Assembly (NCBI RefSeq): GCF_014050225.1
Contig: NZ_JACFXV010000043.1
Span: 186,001-250,000 of the forward strand
Reading direction: 5' to 3'
DNA: 64,000 nt
Origin: Stappia albiluteola
GTDB taxonomy: Bacteria > Pseudomonadota > Alphaproteobacteria > Rhizobiales > Stappiaceae
Below the pieces are notes generated by a model that did not search any database, was not told where the DNA came from, and was given only the letters and a program-made list of their open reading frames with translations. Both the position numbers and the translations under genes were made by a program. The first letter of the stretch is position 1. The number at the start of each line of letters is the position of its first letter. Of this stretch, positions 43,319 through 53,169 are shown piece after piece.

Positions 43319-46300
43319 ATGTTCTCCAAATTCTTTATCTATCGGCCTAAATTCGCGCTGGTGATCTCGCTGGTCATCACCATCGCGGGCATTCTCGGCT
43401 ACATCGCGCTGCCTGTGCAGCAATTCCCCGAAATCACCCCGCCGGTGGTTCAGGTGAGCGCCAGCTATAGCGGCGCCAATGCGCAGGTGCTGGAGGAAAC
43501 CGTGGCCGCGCCGATCGAGGCGCAGGTCAATGGCGTCGACAACATGATCTACATGTCGTCGCAAAGCGCCGACAGCGGCGACTACAGCCTCTATGTGACC
43601 TTCCGGGTCGGAACCGATCCGGATATCGCAACGGTGAACGTGCAAAACCGCGTTTCGCAGGCGATGAGCCAGCTTCCCTCGGAAGTCACCAAGAACGGCG
43701 TCACCGTGGAAAAGGCGAGCACCAACATGCTGCTCGTCATCACGCTCTATTCGCCGAACAGCACCTATGACGAACTGTTTCTCTCCAACTACGCCTCGAT
43801 CAACCTGAAGGATGCGCTGGCGCGCGTGCCGGGCGTCGGCAACGCGACGGTGATGACCGACTTTTCCTACGGCATGCGCGTCTGGCTCAACCCGGACAGG
43901 CTTGCGAGCCTCGGCATGACGCCGATCGATTTCATCAATGCGATCGAGGATCAGAATATCCAGGTTTCCGCGGGCCAGATCGGCGCGCCGCCGGTTCCAG
44001 AAGGACAGCAGTTCCAGTACACGATCACGGCGAAGGGCCGGCTCACGACGGCGGATGAGTTCCGCGACATCGTGCTGCGTACCGGCGCGGACGGCGCGGT
44101 TGTGCGGATCGGCGATGTCGCCAGGGTCGAACTGGGATCGCAGATCTACAATGCCAGTGGCAAGTTCAACGGCCAACCTTCGACGGTTCTGGCCGTCTAC
44201 CAGGCGCCAGGCGCCAATGCGATAGCGGTCGCGGACGGGGTGAAAGCCCGGCTGGAATCGCTTGCGCGATCCTTCCCGAACGACGTTGCCTATGCGATTC
44301 CCTTCGATACGACGGAATTCGTGGAAAAATCCCTGGACGACGTGGTGCAGACGCTGATCGAGGCCTTCATCCTCGTGGTGAGCGTCGTCTTCATCTTCCT
44401 GGGCAGTTGGCGGGCGACGATCATTCCCACCGTTGCCATTCCCGTGTCGCTGATCGGGACCTTTGCCGTCCTGCTGGCGGCGGGCATGTCGCTCAACACG
44501 ATCTCCCTGTTCGGCCTGGTATTGGCGATCGGTATCGTGGTCGACGACGCGATCATCGTGGTGGAGAATGTCGAGCGCATCATGGCCGAGGAAGGATTGC
44601 CGGCCAAGGAAGCCACTGCCAAGGCGATGGAGCAGATTACTGGGCCGGTCGTCGCCACCACGCTGGTGCTGCTCGCCGTCTTCGTGCCGACCATCTTCAT
44701 GCCGGGCATCAGCGGCAGGCTTTTCTCGCAATTCGCCGTCACCATCTCCGTGGCGGTGGTGATTTCCTCCATCAACGCCCTCACGCTTTCGCCGGCGCTC
44801 TGCGGGCTGGTGCTCAAGCATCGCGGCGAACTGAAGGGGGTACTGGCCCTGTTCGAACGGGGCATCGGCAATGTGCGCGACCGCTATACCGGCCTCGTCG
44901 GCGCCCTGATCCGAAAATCCTTCGTCGGCGTCATCGCGGTTGGTCTGGCCATAGCGGCCATCGTCGTTCTCAACGGGCGGCTGCCGGGCGGCTTCCTGCC
45001 GCTGGAGGACCAGGGCTACCTGATGGTCGACGTGCAGTTGCCGGACGGCGCCGCGCTCGGCCGCACGCAGGTCATCACCGAGGACATCGAAGCGCGCCTG
45101 GAGGAGATGGAAGGCGTCGCCAACGTCGTCATCGTCAACGGCTACAGCATCCTCAATTCCGGCCTGATGCCGAATGGCGCGCTGGTGATCGTAACCCTGA
45201 CGCCCTGGGACGAACGCACCGACCCATCGCTTGGCGTCAATGCCATCCTTGCCCGTCTGTGGCAGGAGTTCGGAACGATCGCGGGGGCGAATATCATTGC
45301 CTTCAATGCGCCGCCTATACCGGGGCTCGGCACGACGGGCGGCGTCGAGATGAAGGTGCAGCAGACCGGCGGAGGTACGCCGCAGGATCTTGCATCCGCC
45401 GCCGGCTCGCTCGTCTATTCAGCCAACCAGCAACCGGGTATCGGGCAGGCCTACACCACGTTCCGCGCAAATGTGCCGCAGATCTTTGTCGATCTCGACC
45501 GCACCAAGGCAAAGTCGCTCGGCATCAACGTCTCGGACATCTTCCTGACGCTGCAGGCCTATCTCGGGTCCTATTACGTCAACGACTTCAACATCTTCGG
45601 TCGCGTCTACAAGGTGCTGATCCAGGCCGAAGGGTCGTTCCGCGACAAGGTCGACGACATACGCCGGCTTTACGTGCGCAATGTCGATGGCGACATGGTG
45701 CCGCTCAGCACGCTGGTGCGGATCGAGAACCAGCTCGGGCCGCAAAACATCAACCGTTACAACATGTTCCGCGCGGCCTCCGTCAATGCCGAACCGGCGT
45801 CCGGCGCATCCACCGGCGTGGTGATGGACGGACTAGAGCGCTCAGCGGCAAGCGCCCTGCCGCCGGGCTATGCCTTTGAATGGACGGGCACGGCGCTGCA
45901 GCAACGCGGCGCCGGGCCGATCGTTGTCATCGTGCTGATGCTGTCCATCCTCTTCGCCTATCTGTTCCTCGTCGCCCAGTATGAAAGCTGGTCGATGCCG
46001 GTGGCGATCCTGATGTCGGTGACGGTCGCGCTGCTGGGCGCCTTCCTGTCCGTGCTGGTGTCCGGAAAGGATGTGAACCTCTACACGCAGATCGGCATGA
46101 TCATGCTGGTGGGGCTTGGCGCGAAGAACGCGATCCTGATCGTGGAATTCGCCATGGAGGAGCGGGCCAAGGGCAAGTCGATCCTCGCCGCGGCGCGCGA
46201 GGCGGCTCATTTGCGCTTCCGGGCGGTGATGATGACCGCGCTTTCCTTCCTGCTCGGCGTGATGCCGCTGGTGCTGGCATCGGGCGCCGGTGCGGCGAGC

Positions 46301-46516
46301 CAGCAGGCGATCGGCTACGCCGTATTCGGCGGAATGTTCATGGCGACCACATTCGGCATCGTTCTGGTGCCGGTGCTTTATGTCGTCATGCAGATCCTGC
46401 GCGAGTGGATCAAGGGCCAATACAAGGGCGCCGATGTCGGCGATACGTCATCGAGCAGTCCTGCGGTCGAGCCGCCTGCGCCGGCTGAAGGCGAGCCGAC
46501 GGGCAGCAAGGCCTGA
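43319..46516 (+). CDS. RND multidrug efflux transporter (HAE1 type)
   Basis: Inner-membrane, proton-driven drug pump of the AcrB/MexB type. The 1065 residues hold twelve predicted membrane segments; the proton-relay pair Asp409-Asp410 lies in [16 protein letters not shown], and the second-half relay is in [17 protein letters not shown]. The N-terminus [19 protein letters not shown] and GGRLFS-like [15 protein letters not shown] are family marks. Substrates cannot be inferred. It forms a two-gene operon with the adaptor and ends 5 bp from the convergent mscS gene. Confidence 0.95.
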   Translation: MFSKFFIYRPKFALVISLVITIAGILGYIALPVQQFPEITPPVVQVSASYSGANAQVLEETVAAPIEAQVNGVDNMIYMSSQSADSGDYSLYVTFRVGTDPDIATVNVQNRVSQAMSQLPSEVTKNGVTVEKASTNMLLVITLYSPNSTYDELFLSNYASINLKDALARVPGVGNATVMTDFSYGMRVWLNPDRLASLGMTPIDFINAIEDQNIQVSAGQIGAPPVPEGQQFQYTITAKGRLTTADEFRDIVLRTGADGAVVRIGDVARVELGSQIYNASGKFNGQPSTVLAVYQAPGANAIAVADGVKARLESLARSFPNDVAYAIPFDTTEFVEKSLDDVVQTLIEAFILVVSVVFIFLGSWRATIIPTVAIPVSLIGTFAVLLAAGMSLNTISLFGLVLAIGIVVDDAIIVVENVERIMAEEGLPAKEATAKAMEQITGPVVATTLVLLAVFVPTIFMPGISGRLFSQFAVTISVAVVISSINALTLSPALCGLVLKHRGELKGVLALFERGIGNVRDRYTGLVGALIRKSFVGVIAVGLAIAAIVVLNGRLPGGFLPLEDQGYLMVDVQLPDGAALGRTQVITEDIEARLEEMEGVANVVIVNGYSILNSGLMPNGALVIVTLTPWDERTDPSLGVNAILARLWQEFGTIAGANIIAFNAPPIPGLGTTGGVEMKVQQTGGGTPQDLASAAGSLVYSANQQPGIGQAYTTFRANVPQIFVDLDRTKAKSLGINVSDIFLTLQAYLGSYYVNDFNIFGRVYKVLIQAEGSFRDKVDDIRRLYVRNVDGDMVPLSTLVRIENQLGPQNINRYNMFRAASVNAEPASGASTGVVMDGLERSAASALPPGYAFEWTGTALQQRGAGPIVVIVLMLSILFAYLFLVAQYESWSMPVAILMSVTVALLGAFLSVLVSGKDVNLYTQIGMIMLVGLGAKNAILIVEFAMEERAKGKSILAAAREAAHLRFRAVMMTALSFLLGVMPLVLASGAGAASQQAIGYAVFGGMFMATTFGIVLVPVLYVVMQILREWIKGQYKGADVGDTSSSSPAVEPPAPAEGEPTGSKA

Positions 46517-46521
46517 GGAGG

Positions 46522-48840
46522 TCAATTGGCCGGCAGGCTTGCTTCCGCAGGCGGCCTGCCTTGGCCGTCGGGCTCCGGCCGGGCATCGGCGCCATTGCCG
46601 GATCGTTCCTGGGAAAGCCGGATATAGGCGGCCGGAGCACGGCCGTGCTTGTCCTCTCCAAAATAGATCGTCTGGTGCGGGAAGGGGATTTCGATCCCCT
46701 TCTCGTCGAAGACCTTTTTCAGGATGCCGTTGAAGGCGCGCCCCACCGCCCACTGCTTGCCGGGCATGGTCTTGATGCGCGCCCGCAGGATGACCGCGCT
46801 GTCGCCCAGTTGCTGAAGGCCATGCCATTCCATGTCGCCGAGAATGTCGTATCTGAATTCTTCGTCCCTGCGCAGGATCTCGAAGGCCTCGAACATCGCC
46901 GCTTTCGCTTCATCTTGGTCCTCGCGATATGCAATGCCCATGTCGCAGACGTGGTAGGCGAAATCGCGCATGAAGTTCGTCACCATGTCGACGGAGGAAA
47001 ACGGGATGATGTGGTAGGAGCCGTGCAGGTCGCGGATGCCGACGGAGCGGATGGTCAGGCGTTCGGCCGTGCCGGTGGTGCCGCTGACGGTGATCACGTC
47101 ACCCACGTTGATGGCATTTTCCAGCTGGATGAAGATGCCGGTTATGATGTCCTGCACCAGCTTCTGTGCGCCGAAACCGATCGCCAGGCCGAGCACGCCT
47201 GCCGAAGCGATGAGCGGCGCGATGTCGATGCCGATTTCGGAGAGAGAGACCATCAGCGTGAGCACGATGATGGCGATGGTTGCCGCGTTCTTGAGGAGCG
47301 TCAGCAGCGTCTGCTCGCGTGGCGAGGGGATCTTGCCGTATTCCGGGTTGGTCCGGTAGTCGACCCAGGAGGTTAGCGCCAGCCAAGAGACGAAGGCGAA
47401 GGTAAGGATCAGCGTAACGGTGATGACCGCCGACGTGGCGCGCACGCCGATCTGCGACTGAAGCCAGCCCTTGACGTCGACCAGACCGACTGTGTGCAGG
47501 GCGAAGGCGACGACGGCAACGAAGATCACGCCGCGAAGCAGCGTCAAGGTTTGCGGAATGAAGGTGTTGAGGCGCCGCTCCAGAAGCGGCAGGCGACGGT
47601 TGACTTCCTCCGGCAGCATGATGCCGCGGCTGACGGTGCCGGCGATCCAGCCCGAAACGGCGAAGCCGACAACGAAGCCGGCGAAGACCTGGAAGCTCGC
47701 ATTGAGGACCGGGAAGAGCATGCCGCCCGGACGGGTAAGCACCACGGCCGCCAGGAAGGCGAGATAGCAAAGTGCCAGCACATGCCAGCGGCGGGCGATC
47801 GCGCCGGCCATGCCATTGCGTTCCGGTCCGCCCGGTGTCTGCAACAGCCAGTCGGAGACCGGCTTGCGGTTGCGCATGGTCATGGCCGCAGCTATGCCGA
47901 CCGCGATCAACGCGATCAGCAGCGATACCGAACGGCCCGCAGCGAAGGAGACGTTCTGGTTGAAGATCGGGACGATCAGGAGCTGGCCGTAGCCGAGCAG
48001 CGTGATGATGGCGGTAAAGCCGCGGGTCAGCTTGTTGGCGGCGGCATCGCTCAGCGGCACCAGACGCAACTCTCCGGTGGTGGGAGAGAGCGCGAAGCGC
48101 AGCACGACCTTGATCAGTTCGACGATCAGGAAGGCGTTGAGGTATAGCGTCTGGCGCAAGCCGATCGAACCGAATGCGCCGAAAAAGGTGAGAGCGATAA
48201 TATAGCCGCCGGTCCAGGCCAATATGACCGCGCCGGCATCAATGAGCATGGAAATGACGGCAAAGCCGACCAGCCTCAATCTGTTTTGGGTCGCCGCCAG
48301 ATTGCCGATCGACAGATAGAGCCGCTTGGCGAATTGTCTGAGAAGCAGAAAGATCGCGTAGGTCGTGACGATGACAAGGGCAAGATCCTTCAGCGCGTCG
48401 AGCAGGACGCCGACCTGATCGCCGTCCAGCGCGGCGAAGGCGGCCGGAGCAGATTTCAGCCTTTGCCAGAAATCCTGAACGCTCCTGACGGCGGACTCCG
48501 CCATTTCCTGCGTATAGGTGGCAACCTGCCGGCCGAAGGAAGCCACTTCAGGAACGCTTTCGGGTGCGGTCGCGCCCGCGCTTTCCTCTCCCGAAGCGGT
48601 TTTCAGGCTCTGGATCAGCGCTTCGCGTTTCTTCTCGTCGCGCAGAACGTCGATGAAGCGGTTCAAGACCTCACCATCCGGCACGGATTGCCCGCCGTTC
48701 TCCAGGGCTTGCGGGCGGAGCGTTTGAGCGGATGCCGGGATGGCGGCGACGAGTGTCGCGGACAGGATCGACAGCAGGATTAGGGCGATTGCCGGAAATG
48801 CGGCGCCCCGCGGCATTACGACTGCCGATCTGATCTTCAT
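46522..48840 (-). CDS. large MscS-family mechanosensitive channel
   Basis: Osmotic safety valve of the inner membrane, belonging to the long members of the family. From the chosen ATG at 48840 it has 772 residues: a signal peptide, a periplasmic N-terminal part with an amphipathic stretch (DVLRDEKKREALIQSLKTAS), about ten membrane segments, then the MscS core (SAGVLGLAIGFGAQKLVQDI, and IFIQLENAINVGDVI). The C-terminal cytoplasmic domain is present. Starts at 48867 or 48900 are also possible and would add 9 or 20 residues; the signal peptide favours 48840. It is convergent with the efflux operon. Confidence 0.92.
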   Translation of the reverse strand: MKIRSAVVMPRGAAFPAIALILLSILSATLVAAIPASAQTLRPQALENGGQSVPDGEVLNRFIDVLRDEKKREALIQSLKTASGEESAGATAPESVPEVASFGRQVATYTQEMAESAVRSVQDFWQRLKSAPAAFAALDGDQVGVLLDALKDLALVIVTTYAIFLLLRQFAKRLYLSIGNLAATQNRLRLVGFAVISMLIDAGAVILAWTGGYIIALTFFGAFGSIGLRQTLYLNAFLIVELIKVVLRFALSPTTGELRLVPLSDAAANKLTRGFTAIITLLGYGQLLIVPIFNQNVSFAAGRSVSLLIALIAVGIAAAMTMRNRKPVSDWLLQTPGGPERNGMAGAIARRWHVLALCYLAFLAAVVLTRPGGMLFPVLNASFQVFAGFVVGFAVSGWIAGTVSRGIMLPEEVNRRLPLLERRLNTFIPQTLTLLRGVIFVAVVAFALHTVGLVDVKGWLQSQIGVRATSAVITVTLILTFAFVSWLALTSWVDYRTNPEYGKIPSPREQTLLTLLKNAATIAIIVLTLMVSLSEIGIDIAPLIASAGVLGLAIGFGAQKLVQDIITGIFIQLENAINVGDVITVSGTTGTAERLTIRSVGIRDLHGSYHIIPFSSVDMVTNFMRDFAYHVCDMGIAYREDQDEAKAAMFEAFEILRRDEEFRYDILGDMEWHGLQQLGDSAVILRARIKTMPGKQWAVGRAFNGILKKVFDEKGIEIPFPHQTIYFGEDKHGRAPAAYIRLSQERSGNGADARPEPDGQGRPPAEASLPAN

Positions 48841-49119
48841 GCCGGTCGACTCGTGCGGATTTTTCATCGGTTCGGATCGCCCAAAATCAATAATTGTCAT
48901 TGCGTGCTGACGCGGATTCTAACGCTGCAACGTATTTTTTCTACCGCTCCCGCCGAGACGAGGGCGCCGGCAGTAGCTGAAGCGTCGAGGCACGAAGGAA
49001 CAGTTCGGGAGTTGCCGGAGCCAAAGTATCTGTCGAACGGGAATCCCCGGTCATGAAATTCTTTTTGTCTGCATCCTTGCGATGCAGGCATTACAAATTC
49101 TATTTTGATCAGGAAAATG

Positions 49120-49195
49120 TGGTGAGCCCGCAGGGATTCGAACCCTGGACCTACTGATTAAAAGTCAGTTGCTCTACCGACTGAGCTACAGGCTC
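49120..49195 (-). tRNA. tRNA-Lys (TTT anticodon)
   Basis: A 76-nt cloverleaf on the minus strand: acceptor GAGCCTG with CGGGCTC (one G-U), D arm GCTC/GAGC, anticodon stem ACTGA/TCAGT with loop CTTTTAA (anticodon TTT), T arm CAGGG-TTCGAAT-CCCTG, discriminator A and an encoded CCA. Lysine is assigned from the anticodon. It lies divergent from the small gene at 49453. Confidence 0.97.
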
Positions 49196-49231
49196 TCACC
49201 GAGAGACGAACGGTTCCATTCGTCGGGCGAA

Positions 49232-49260
49232 CACATAGCGAGTTGCAGCAGGCAGGGCAA
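49232..49260 (-). promoter_or_regulatory. tRNA-Lys promoter
   Basis: Reading leftward: TTGCCC (49255-49260), a 17-bp spacer, then TATGTG (49232-49237). Transcription would start near 49225, about 30 nt before the mature tRNA end. Confidence 0.55.
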
Positions 49261-49452
49261 GACCCAGAGGGGGGCATCGGAACTTTATCCCTCGTGGATG
49301 AGAGAAAGCGACGAACTGGCGGGCATGCGAAGGCATCAGTGAAGGCCGCGCGTATAGCGGCAATCGAATGGGGCAGGATTTGAGAGCGGTCAAATCCAAC
49401 GCGGTGTGAAACCCGCAGGCTCCGGACCAGCAATATAGGGCGGAAGCGTGCT

Positions 49453-49758
49453 ATGGCGGACGGGGACAAAGACAATGCTCTCAACAGCGTCGAGTTCGAA
49501 TTTCTCAAAGCCCATATTGCCGCGACGATGACACTGACCGAAGGCCTGATCGCTCAGGGCGCCGTCGATGCTCGGGCGCTTGACGAATTCTTCTCGTCCT
49601 TCCTTGCCAGACTTCCCGGCAATCGGCAGACGCTGGCCTTGCGGATGATCATCGAACAGTGGCGGCAGGCCCTGGCAGAGGATGGCGGATTCGGTGCGGC
49701 CTATCTTTCCGTGCTGGCCGACAAAAATCCGGGCCCTGGAAGCGGCGAAGCCAACTGA
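49453..49758 (+). CDS. conserved-looking hypothetical protein, 101 residues
   Basis: A small soluble protein, acidic and mostly helical by appearance (VEFEFLKAHIAATMTLTEG, LDEFFSSFLARLPGNRQTL, MIIEQWRQALAED). No signal peptide, membrane segment, cysteine or known motif is seen. The ATG follows GGAAGCG. It sits between tRNA-Lys and ccdA with 216 bp before ccdA, so it is probably a separate transcript. I do not recognise the family. Confidence 0.65.
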   Translation: MADGDKDNALNSVEFEFLKAHIAATMTLTEGLIAQGAVDARALDEFFSSFLARLPGNRQTLALRMIIEQWRQALAEDGGFGAAYLSVLADKNPGPGSGEAN

Positions 49759-49974
49759 GTGGACGGCAGCATATCGTCGCAACGCCGTTGGGACATTCTG
49801 ACGCGCAAAGCCGCGCGGGCGTTCCCAGGCAGCCGCTTACGTCTTACAAATCCTCGCGCAAGCTTGAAAGGACCGGAGGTTCGCCCTCGCCTATATAGGG
49901 GCGGCAAGGCAGCCGCATGCCGGACGTGATGCAGGCGGTCGGCAACTCTCTGAAATGAACGGGAATTTTTCTCG

Positions 49975-50712
49975 ATGTTCGATAACGTTACGGTCTTCGG
50001 TGCATTTCTGGCGGGGATATTGTCCTTCGTGTCTCCCTGCGTCCTGCCCCTGGTGCCGCCTTATCTCGGCTTTCTGGCCGGGGTTTCGATGGATCAGTTG
50101 ACCGGCTCCGGCGGCGAGAAGAGCGATGCGCGCCGGGTGTTCCTGGCCGCGCTCTTCTTCGTGCTCGGATTTTCGACCGTGTTCATCTCGCTGGGGGCAA
50201 CCGCGAGCGTGATCGGCCAGACCCTGCGCGAGTATCTCGATTACTTCGCCTATCTGGCCGGTATCATCGTCATCATCATGGGCTTGCATTTCCTGGGCGT
50301 ATTCCGCATCGCGCTGCTGTATCGCGAAGCGCGGGTGCATGTGGATCGCAAGCCGGCGGGCTATCTGGGCGCCTATCTGATCGGCCTTGCCTTCGCCTTC
50401 GGATGGACGCCCTGCATCGGCCCGATCCTCGGCGCCATCCTGTTTGTCGCGGGTTCGGAAGATACCGTCTATCAGGGGGCTTTCCTGCTTGCAGCCTATG
50501 CGCTGGGCCTTGGCGTGCCGTTCCTGCTGGCGGCGACCTTCGCGGGTCCCTTCATGCGGTTCATGTCGCGCTTCAAGCGGCATATGATGACGGTCGAGCG
50601 GGCCATGGGCGTCTTCCTTATCGTCGTCGGCATCGCGTTCCTGACGGGCCAGATGGCAACCTTTTCCTACTGGTTGCTGGAGACGTTCCCGGATCTCGCC
50701 AAGATCGGATAG
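49975..50712 (+). CDS. ccdA: cytochrome c biogenesis protein CcdA
   Basis: Moves reducing power from cytoplasmic thioredoxin to periplasmic thiol proteins for cytochrome c maturation. The 245 residues form six membrane segments with the conserved Cys22 in SPCVLPLVPPYLGF and Cys148 in FGWTPCIGPILGAIL, the redox pair of the DsbD-core family. No cytochrome maturation genes are adjacent. It is convergent with the EamA transporter gene (17-bp spacer). Confidence 0.95.
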   Translation: MFDNVTVFGAFLAGILSFVSPCVLPLVPPYLGFLAGVSMDQLTGSGGEKSDARRVFLAALFFVLGFSTVFISLGATASVIGQTLREYLDYFAYLAGIIVIIMGLHFLGVFRIALLYREARVHVDRKPAGYLGAYLIGLAFAFGWTPCIGPILGAILFVAGSEDTVYQGAFLLAAYALGLGVPFLLAATFAGPFMRFMSRFKRHMMTVERAMGVFLIVVGIAFLTGQMATFSYWLLETFPDLAKIG

Positions 50713-50729
50713 GTGAGCGCGGCCTGGCT

Positions 50730-51686
50730 TCACCGCGTGGTGCGGCCTTCTTTGCTGGCGAGCGCGCGTAAACGTTCCGCAACGCGCGCGAATATGGACT
50801 TCGGCGCGGTGGCAAGTACCAGGCCGGTCATGATCAGCACAAAGCCGCCAATGTGGAAGAGATGCAATTCCTCGCCCAGGAACAGCACCGCCATCATCAC
50901 GCCGTAGGGCGGTAGCAGATACATGAAGAGGCCCGTCGTAGCAGGGCCGACCACCTTGATGCCGTACTGGAAGCAGGTAAAGGCGAGCACCGAAGCGATC
51001 AGGGCGACGCCGGCAATCGAGCCCCATGCGCCGAGCGTGTCGGGAAAGAGGCCCGTCTCGGCATATTCCCAGATCGAGAAGGGAAGCAGGCTGATCGCTC
51101 CTGCAAGCGCGAGCGCGGCAAACAGGGAGACGGTCGGCACCTCGGCCAGTTCCTGACGCTTCAACAGCACCGAATAGATCGCCCAGCTGATGGCGGCGAG
51201 GGCAAAGACAACGTCGCCCGCGTTGAGGTCCAGTGCCAGAAGCGCCGCGAAGGAGCCCTTCACGACGATCGCGACCACGCCGGTGATCGCCAGTACGATG
51301 CCGATCCATTCCCGCAAGGCGATCCGCCGCCCGCGAAACAGCCATTCGAGAAGCAGGATGAGGACTGGCGACGAGGTGTAGATGAGCGTTCCGTTGGTGG
51401 CGGTGGTGAAGCGCAGCGCGAAGTAGACGCCCGCGCCGCAGATCCACATGCCGAGCACGCCCATGATGCCGATCAGTTCCCAATTGCCGAGGAGCGTCCT
51501 GCGGTAGCGAACCAGCCCTTGCGCGGCGAAGGGCAGCAGGATGGCAAAGGCCACGATCCAGCGCAGGAAAGCCAGCATCCATGGCTCGACCGATTCGACG
51601 GCTGCACGGCCGATGATCAGGTTGGAGGAAAAGAACAGCGGCATGGCAAGCAGCAGCGCGTAGGCGCGCGTACGTTCGTCGCTCAT
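50730..51686 (-). CDS. EamA/DMT-family transporter
   Basis: A putative metabolite exporter of the drug/metabolite superfamily. The 318 residues hold two EamA repeats with about ten membrane segments: LLLAMPLFFSSNLIIGRAAV at the start, TSSPVLILLLEWLFRGRRI closing the first half, and LPPYGVMMAVLFLGEELHLF in the second. I chose the ATG at 51686 (MSDERTRAYALLLAM); 51695 (three residues more) is also possible. Substrate unknown. Confidence 0.9.
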   Translation of the reverse strand: MSDERTRAYALLLAMPLFFSSNLIIGRAAVESVEPWMLAFLRWIVAFAILLPFAAQGLVRYRRTLLGNWELIGIMGVLGMWICGAGVYFALRFTTATNGTLIYTSSPVLILLLEWLFRGRRIALREWIGIVLAITGVVAIVVKGSFAALLALDLNAGDVVFALAAISWAIYSVLLKRQELAEVPTVSLFAALALAGAISLLPFSIWEYAETGLFPDTLGAWGSIAGVALIASVLAFTCFQYGIKVVGPATTGLFMYLLPPYGVMMAVLFLGEELHLFHIGGFVLIMTGLVLATAPKSIFARVAERLRALASKEGRTTR

Positions 51687-51820
51687 GGAAAACATATGTC
51701 TCGGGTCCGGATGGGGAGCGCGGCCGGGGAGGTGGCCGTTCAACACGTCGGCTCCTCATAGCTTAACTGCCGGAGCCTTGTATACGGGCTGGAAGAATTC
51801 GGGAACGGGCGCGGGCCCGA

Positions 51821-52912
51821 TCAGTTCAGGGCAAGCGGCTTGCCGGCGAGGACATTGGGCTGGCAACCGATCTTGTGCGCTGCGAGCAGCACGCAAGCGG
51901 CTGCCGCATCCGCGGCATTCGGAAAAGGCCCGACAAGAAGGCGCATCTGGCCGCTTTTTTCACTGCCACCCGGGGCAAGGTGAGGAGCAAGGTTCGCTTT
52001 CAACGCGCCGAGTTCCGCCTTTATCCGCCGATAGGCCAATCCCGCGTCCTCGGGGGAGGAAAAGACGCCAAGGTCGATGGCGAAGTCCGTCCGTGCCAGT
52101 CGGCCGTCCCCGTCGCCCGCGATCGTGCCCGCGGCCCTGGATACAGCCAAAGTCGGCCTGGCGCTCTGCGATCCGTCGGCCGGTGTCGCCGCCTTGTGCC
52201 CGGGCGCGGGAATCGAGCCTACCGTGGCGGGTTCGTCGTGCGAGGGCAGGGCGACGATGCGAACGGGCTGGCGGGAGGGCGTCGCCACCGCCTCGGGATT
52301 GCCACGTTCGGTGAGCGGCACATTCAGCGAGACGGCCTCCGGAGCGGGAGCCGTTTCAACCGCGTTGGGCTTGCCGAGCTTCTTCTCGATGCGCTGCTGC
52401 ATGACATCTTTTGTCGCGGGATGGGCTTGGTCGCCGCCCGTTCCGCCCGCATCCGACAACGGCACCTCCGGAGCGGGCGTCTTGCCCTGTTCGACCATCC
52501 GCAAGCGCTCTGAAAGTTGCCGGTCACGTTCCTGAAGGATATCGAGGGTGCGTCGCAGCCCTGCAACCTCCCGGCGCAATACGCCAAGTTCCACTTCGAG
52601 CCGGCTCTTCGCCTGAGCCGCCGCGAGGCCTCCCTGCGAGGGATAAACGGCAAAATCGACGGTCTCGCCATCCTGGACGATTGCGCCCGTGGCGCCGATT
52701 TCTCCGACCGCGGGAGGGAGCGGCAGGCCCGCCACTCTGGTTCCCGGCCCGTCGTCCTTGCCGGCTATGACGAAGGCGGCGATTGCGGAGACCGAAAACA
52801 GCAATGCGCCCGCTCCCCAGACCATGGCCCAGGCAACATCGAGCGAAGCCGCGCCACGGCTTCTGATCGACTTTCCACTGCCAAGTTTGCCGGGAGGCGG
52901 TTTCACGCACAC
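51821..52912 (-). CDS. membrane-anchored SPOR-domain protein
   Basis: A bitopic envelope protein of 363 residues. One membrane span lies at about 27-50 (AWAMVWGAGALLFSVSAIAA), then a coiled coil at about 95-140 (LEVELGVLRREVAGLRRTL), a low-complexity linker rich in Pro and Ala, and a C-terminal SPOR-like domain (FAIDLGVFSSPEDAGLAYRR, then RLLVGPFPNAADAAAACVLL). SPOR domains bind denuded septal peptidoglycan, so a division or cell-wall role is likely. The start is GTG at 52912. It is divergent from glmS. Confidence 0.82.
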   Translation of the reverse strand: MCVKPPPGKLGSGKSIRSRGAASLDVAWAMVWGAGALLFSVSAIAAFVIAGKDDGPGTRVAGLPLPPAVGEIGATGAIVQDGETVDFAVYPSQGGLAAAQAKSRLEVELGVLRREVAGLRRTLDILQERDRQLSERLRMVEQGKTPAPEVPLSDAGGTGGDQAHPATKDVMQQRIEKKLGKPNAVETAPAPEAVSLNVPLTERGNPEAVATPSRQPVRIVALPSHDEPATVGSIPAPGHKAATPADGSQSARPTLAVSRAAGTIAGDGDGRLARTDFAIDLGVFSSPEDAGLAYRRIKAELGALKANLAPHLAPGGSEKSGQMRLLVGPFPNAADAAAACVLLAAHKIGCQPNVLAGKPLALN

Positions 52913-52963
52913 GTATCCAGGATCGATTCACCCAATCGTCCAGACAGGAAACCTCGGATATGG

Positions 52964-52977
52964 TTAACAACCGTTAA
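52964..52977. promoter_or_regulatory. TTAAC-N4-GTTAA palindrome in the SPOR/glmS divergent region
   Basis: A perfect inverted repeat, TTAAC (52964-52968) and GTTAA (52973-52977), 51 bp upstream of the SPOR gene start. It partly resembles a CtrA site (TTAA-N7-TTAAC), but the half-site spacing is 6 bp, one short. Confidence 0.35.
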
Positions 52978-53062
52978 ATCTTTCTCGACCTGCGGACAAG
53001 CGAGGCAAAGTTTTGTCCTGAGCGCTGCGGCATCGTCGCATATCGGCCGTTTTCGAGCCTTG

Positions 53063-53144
53063 TCATGAAACGAAACAGGGTTTGATTGTTGTTCCCTCGC
53101 ATCAGTCGGCTAAAGGGAAGCATCGGATTCGTTTCATGATTTTT
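53063..53144 (+). promoter_or_regulatory. glmS leader with long inverted repeat and T-run
   Basis: TCATGAAACGAA (53063-53074) is perfectly inverted as TTCGTTTCATGA (53128-53139), directly followed by TTTTT (53140-53144). Between them TTCCCT (53092-53097) pairs with AGGGAA (53114-53119). The structure ends 25 bp before the glmS ATG. It looks like an attenuator, a small RNA gene or a paired operator. A possible -35, TTGTCA (53060-53065), overlaps the left arm. Confidence 0.6.
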
Positions 53145-53169
53145 GGTCAGGCAGAAAGGGCGCGGATTA

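Noticed and set aside
41999-44821. 940-codon antisense frame over the efflux genes
   Set aside because: Composition-driven shadow of the adaptor and pump genes.
49120-49260. Integration site at tRNA-Lys
   Set aside because: No integrase gene and no repeated tRNA 3' segment were found nearby.
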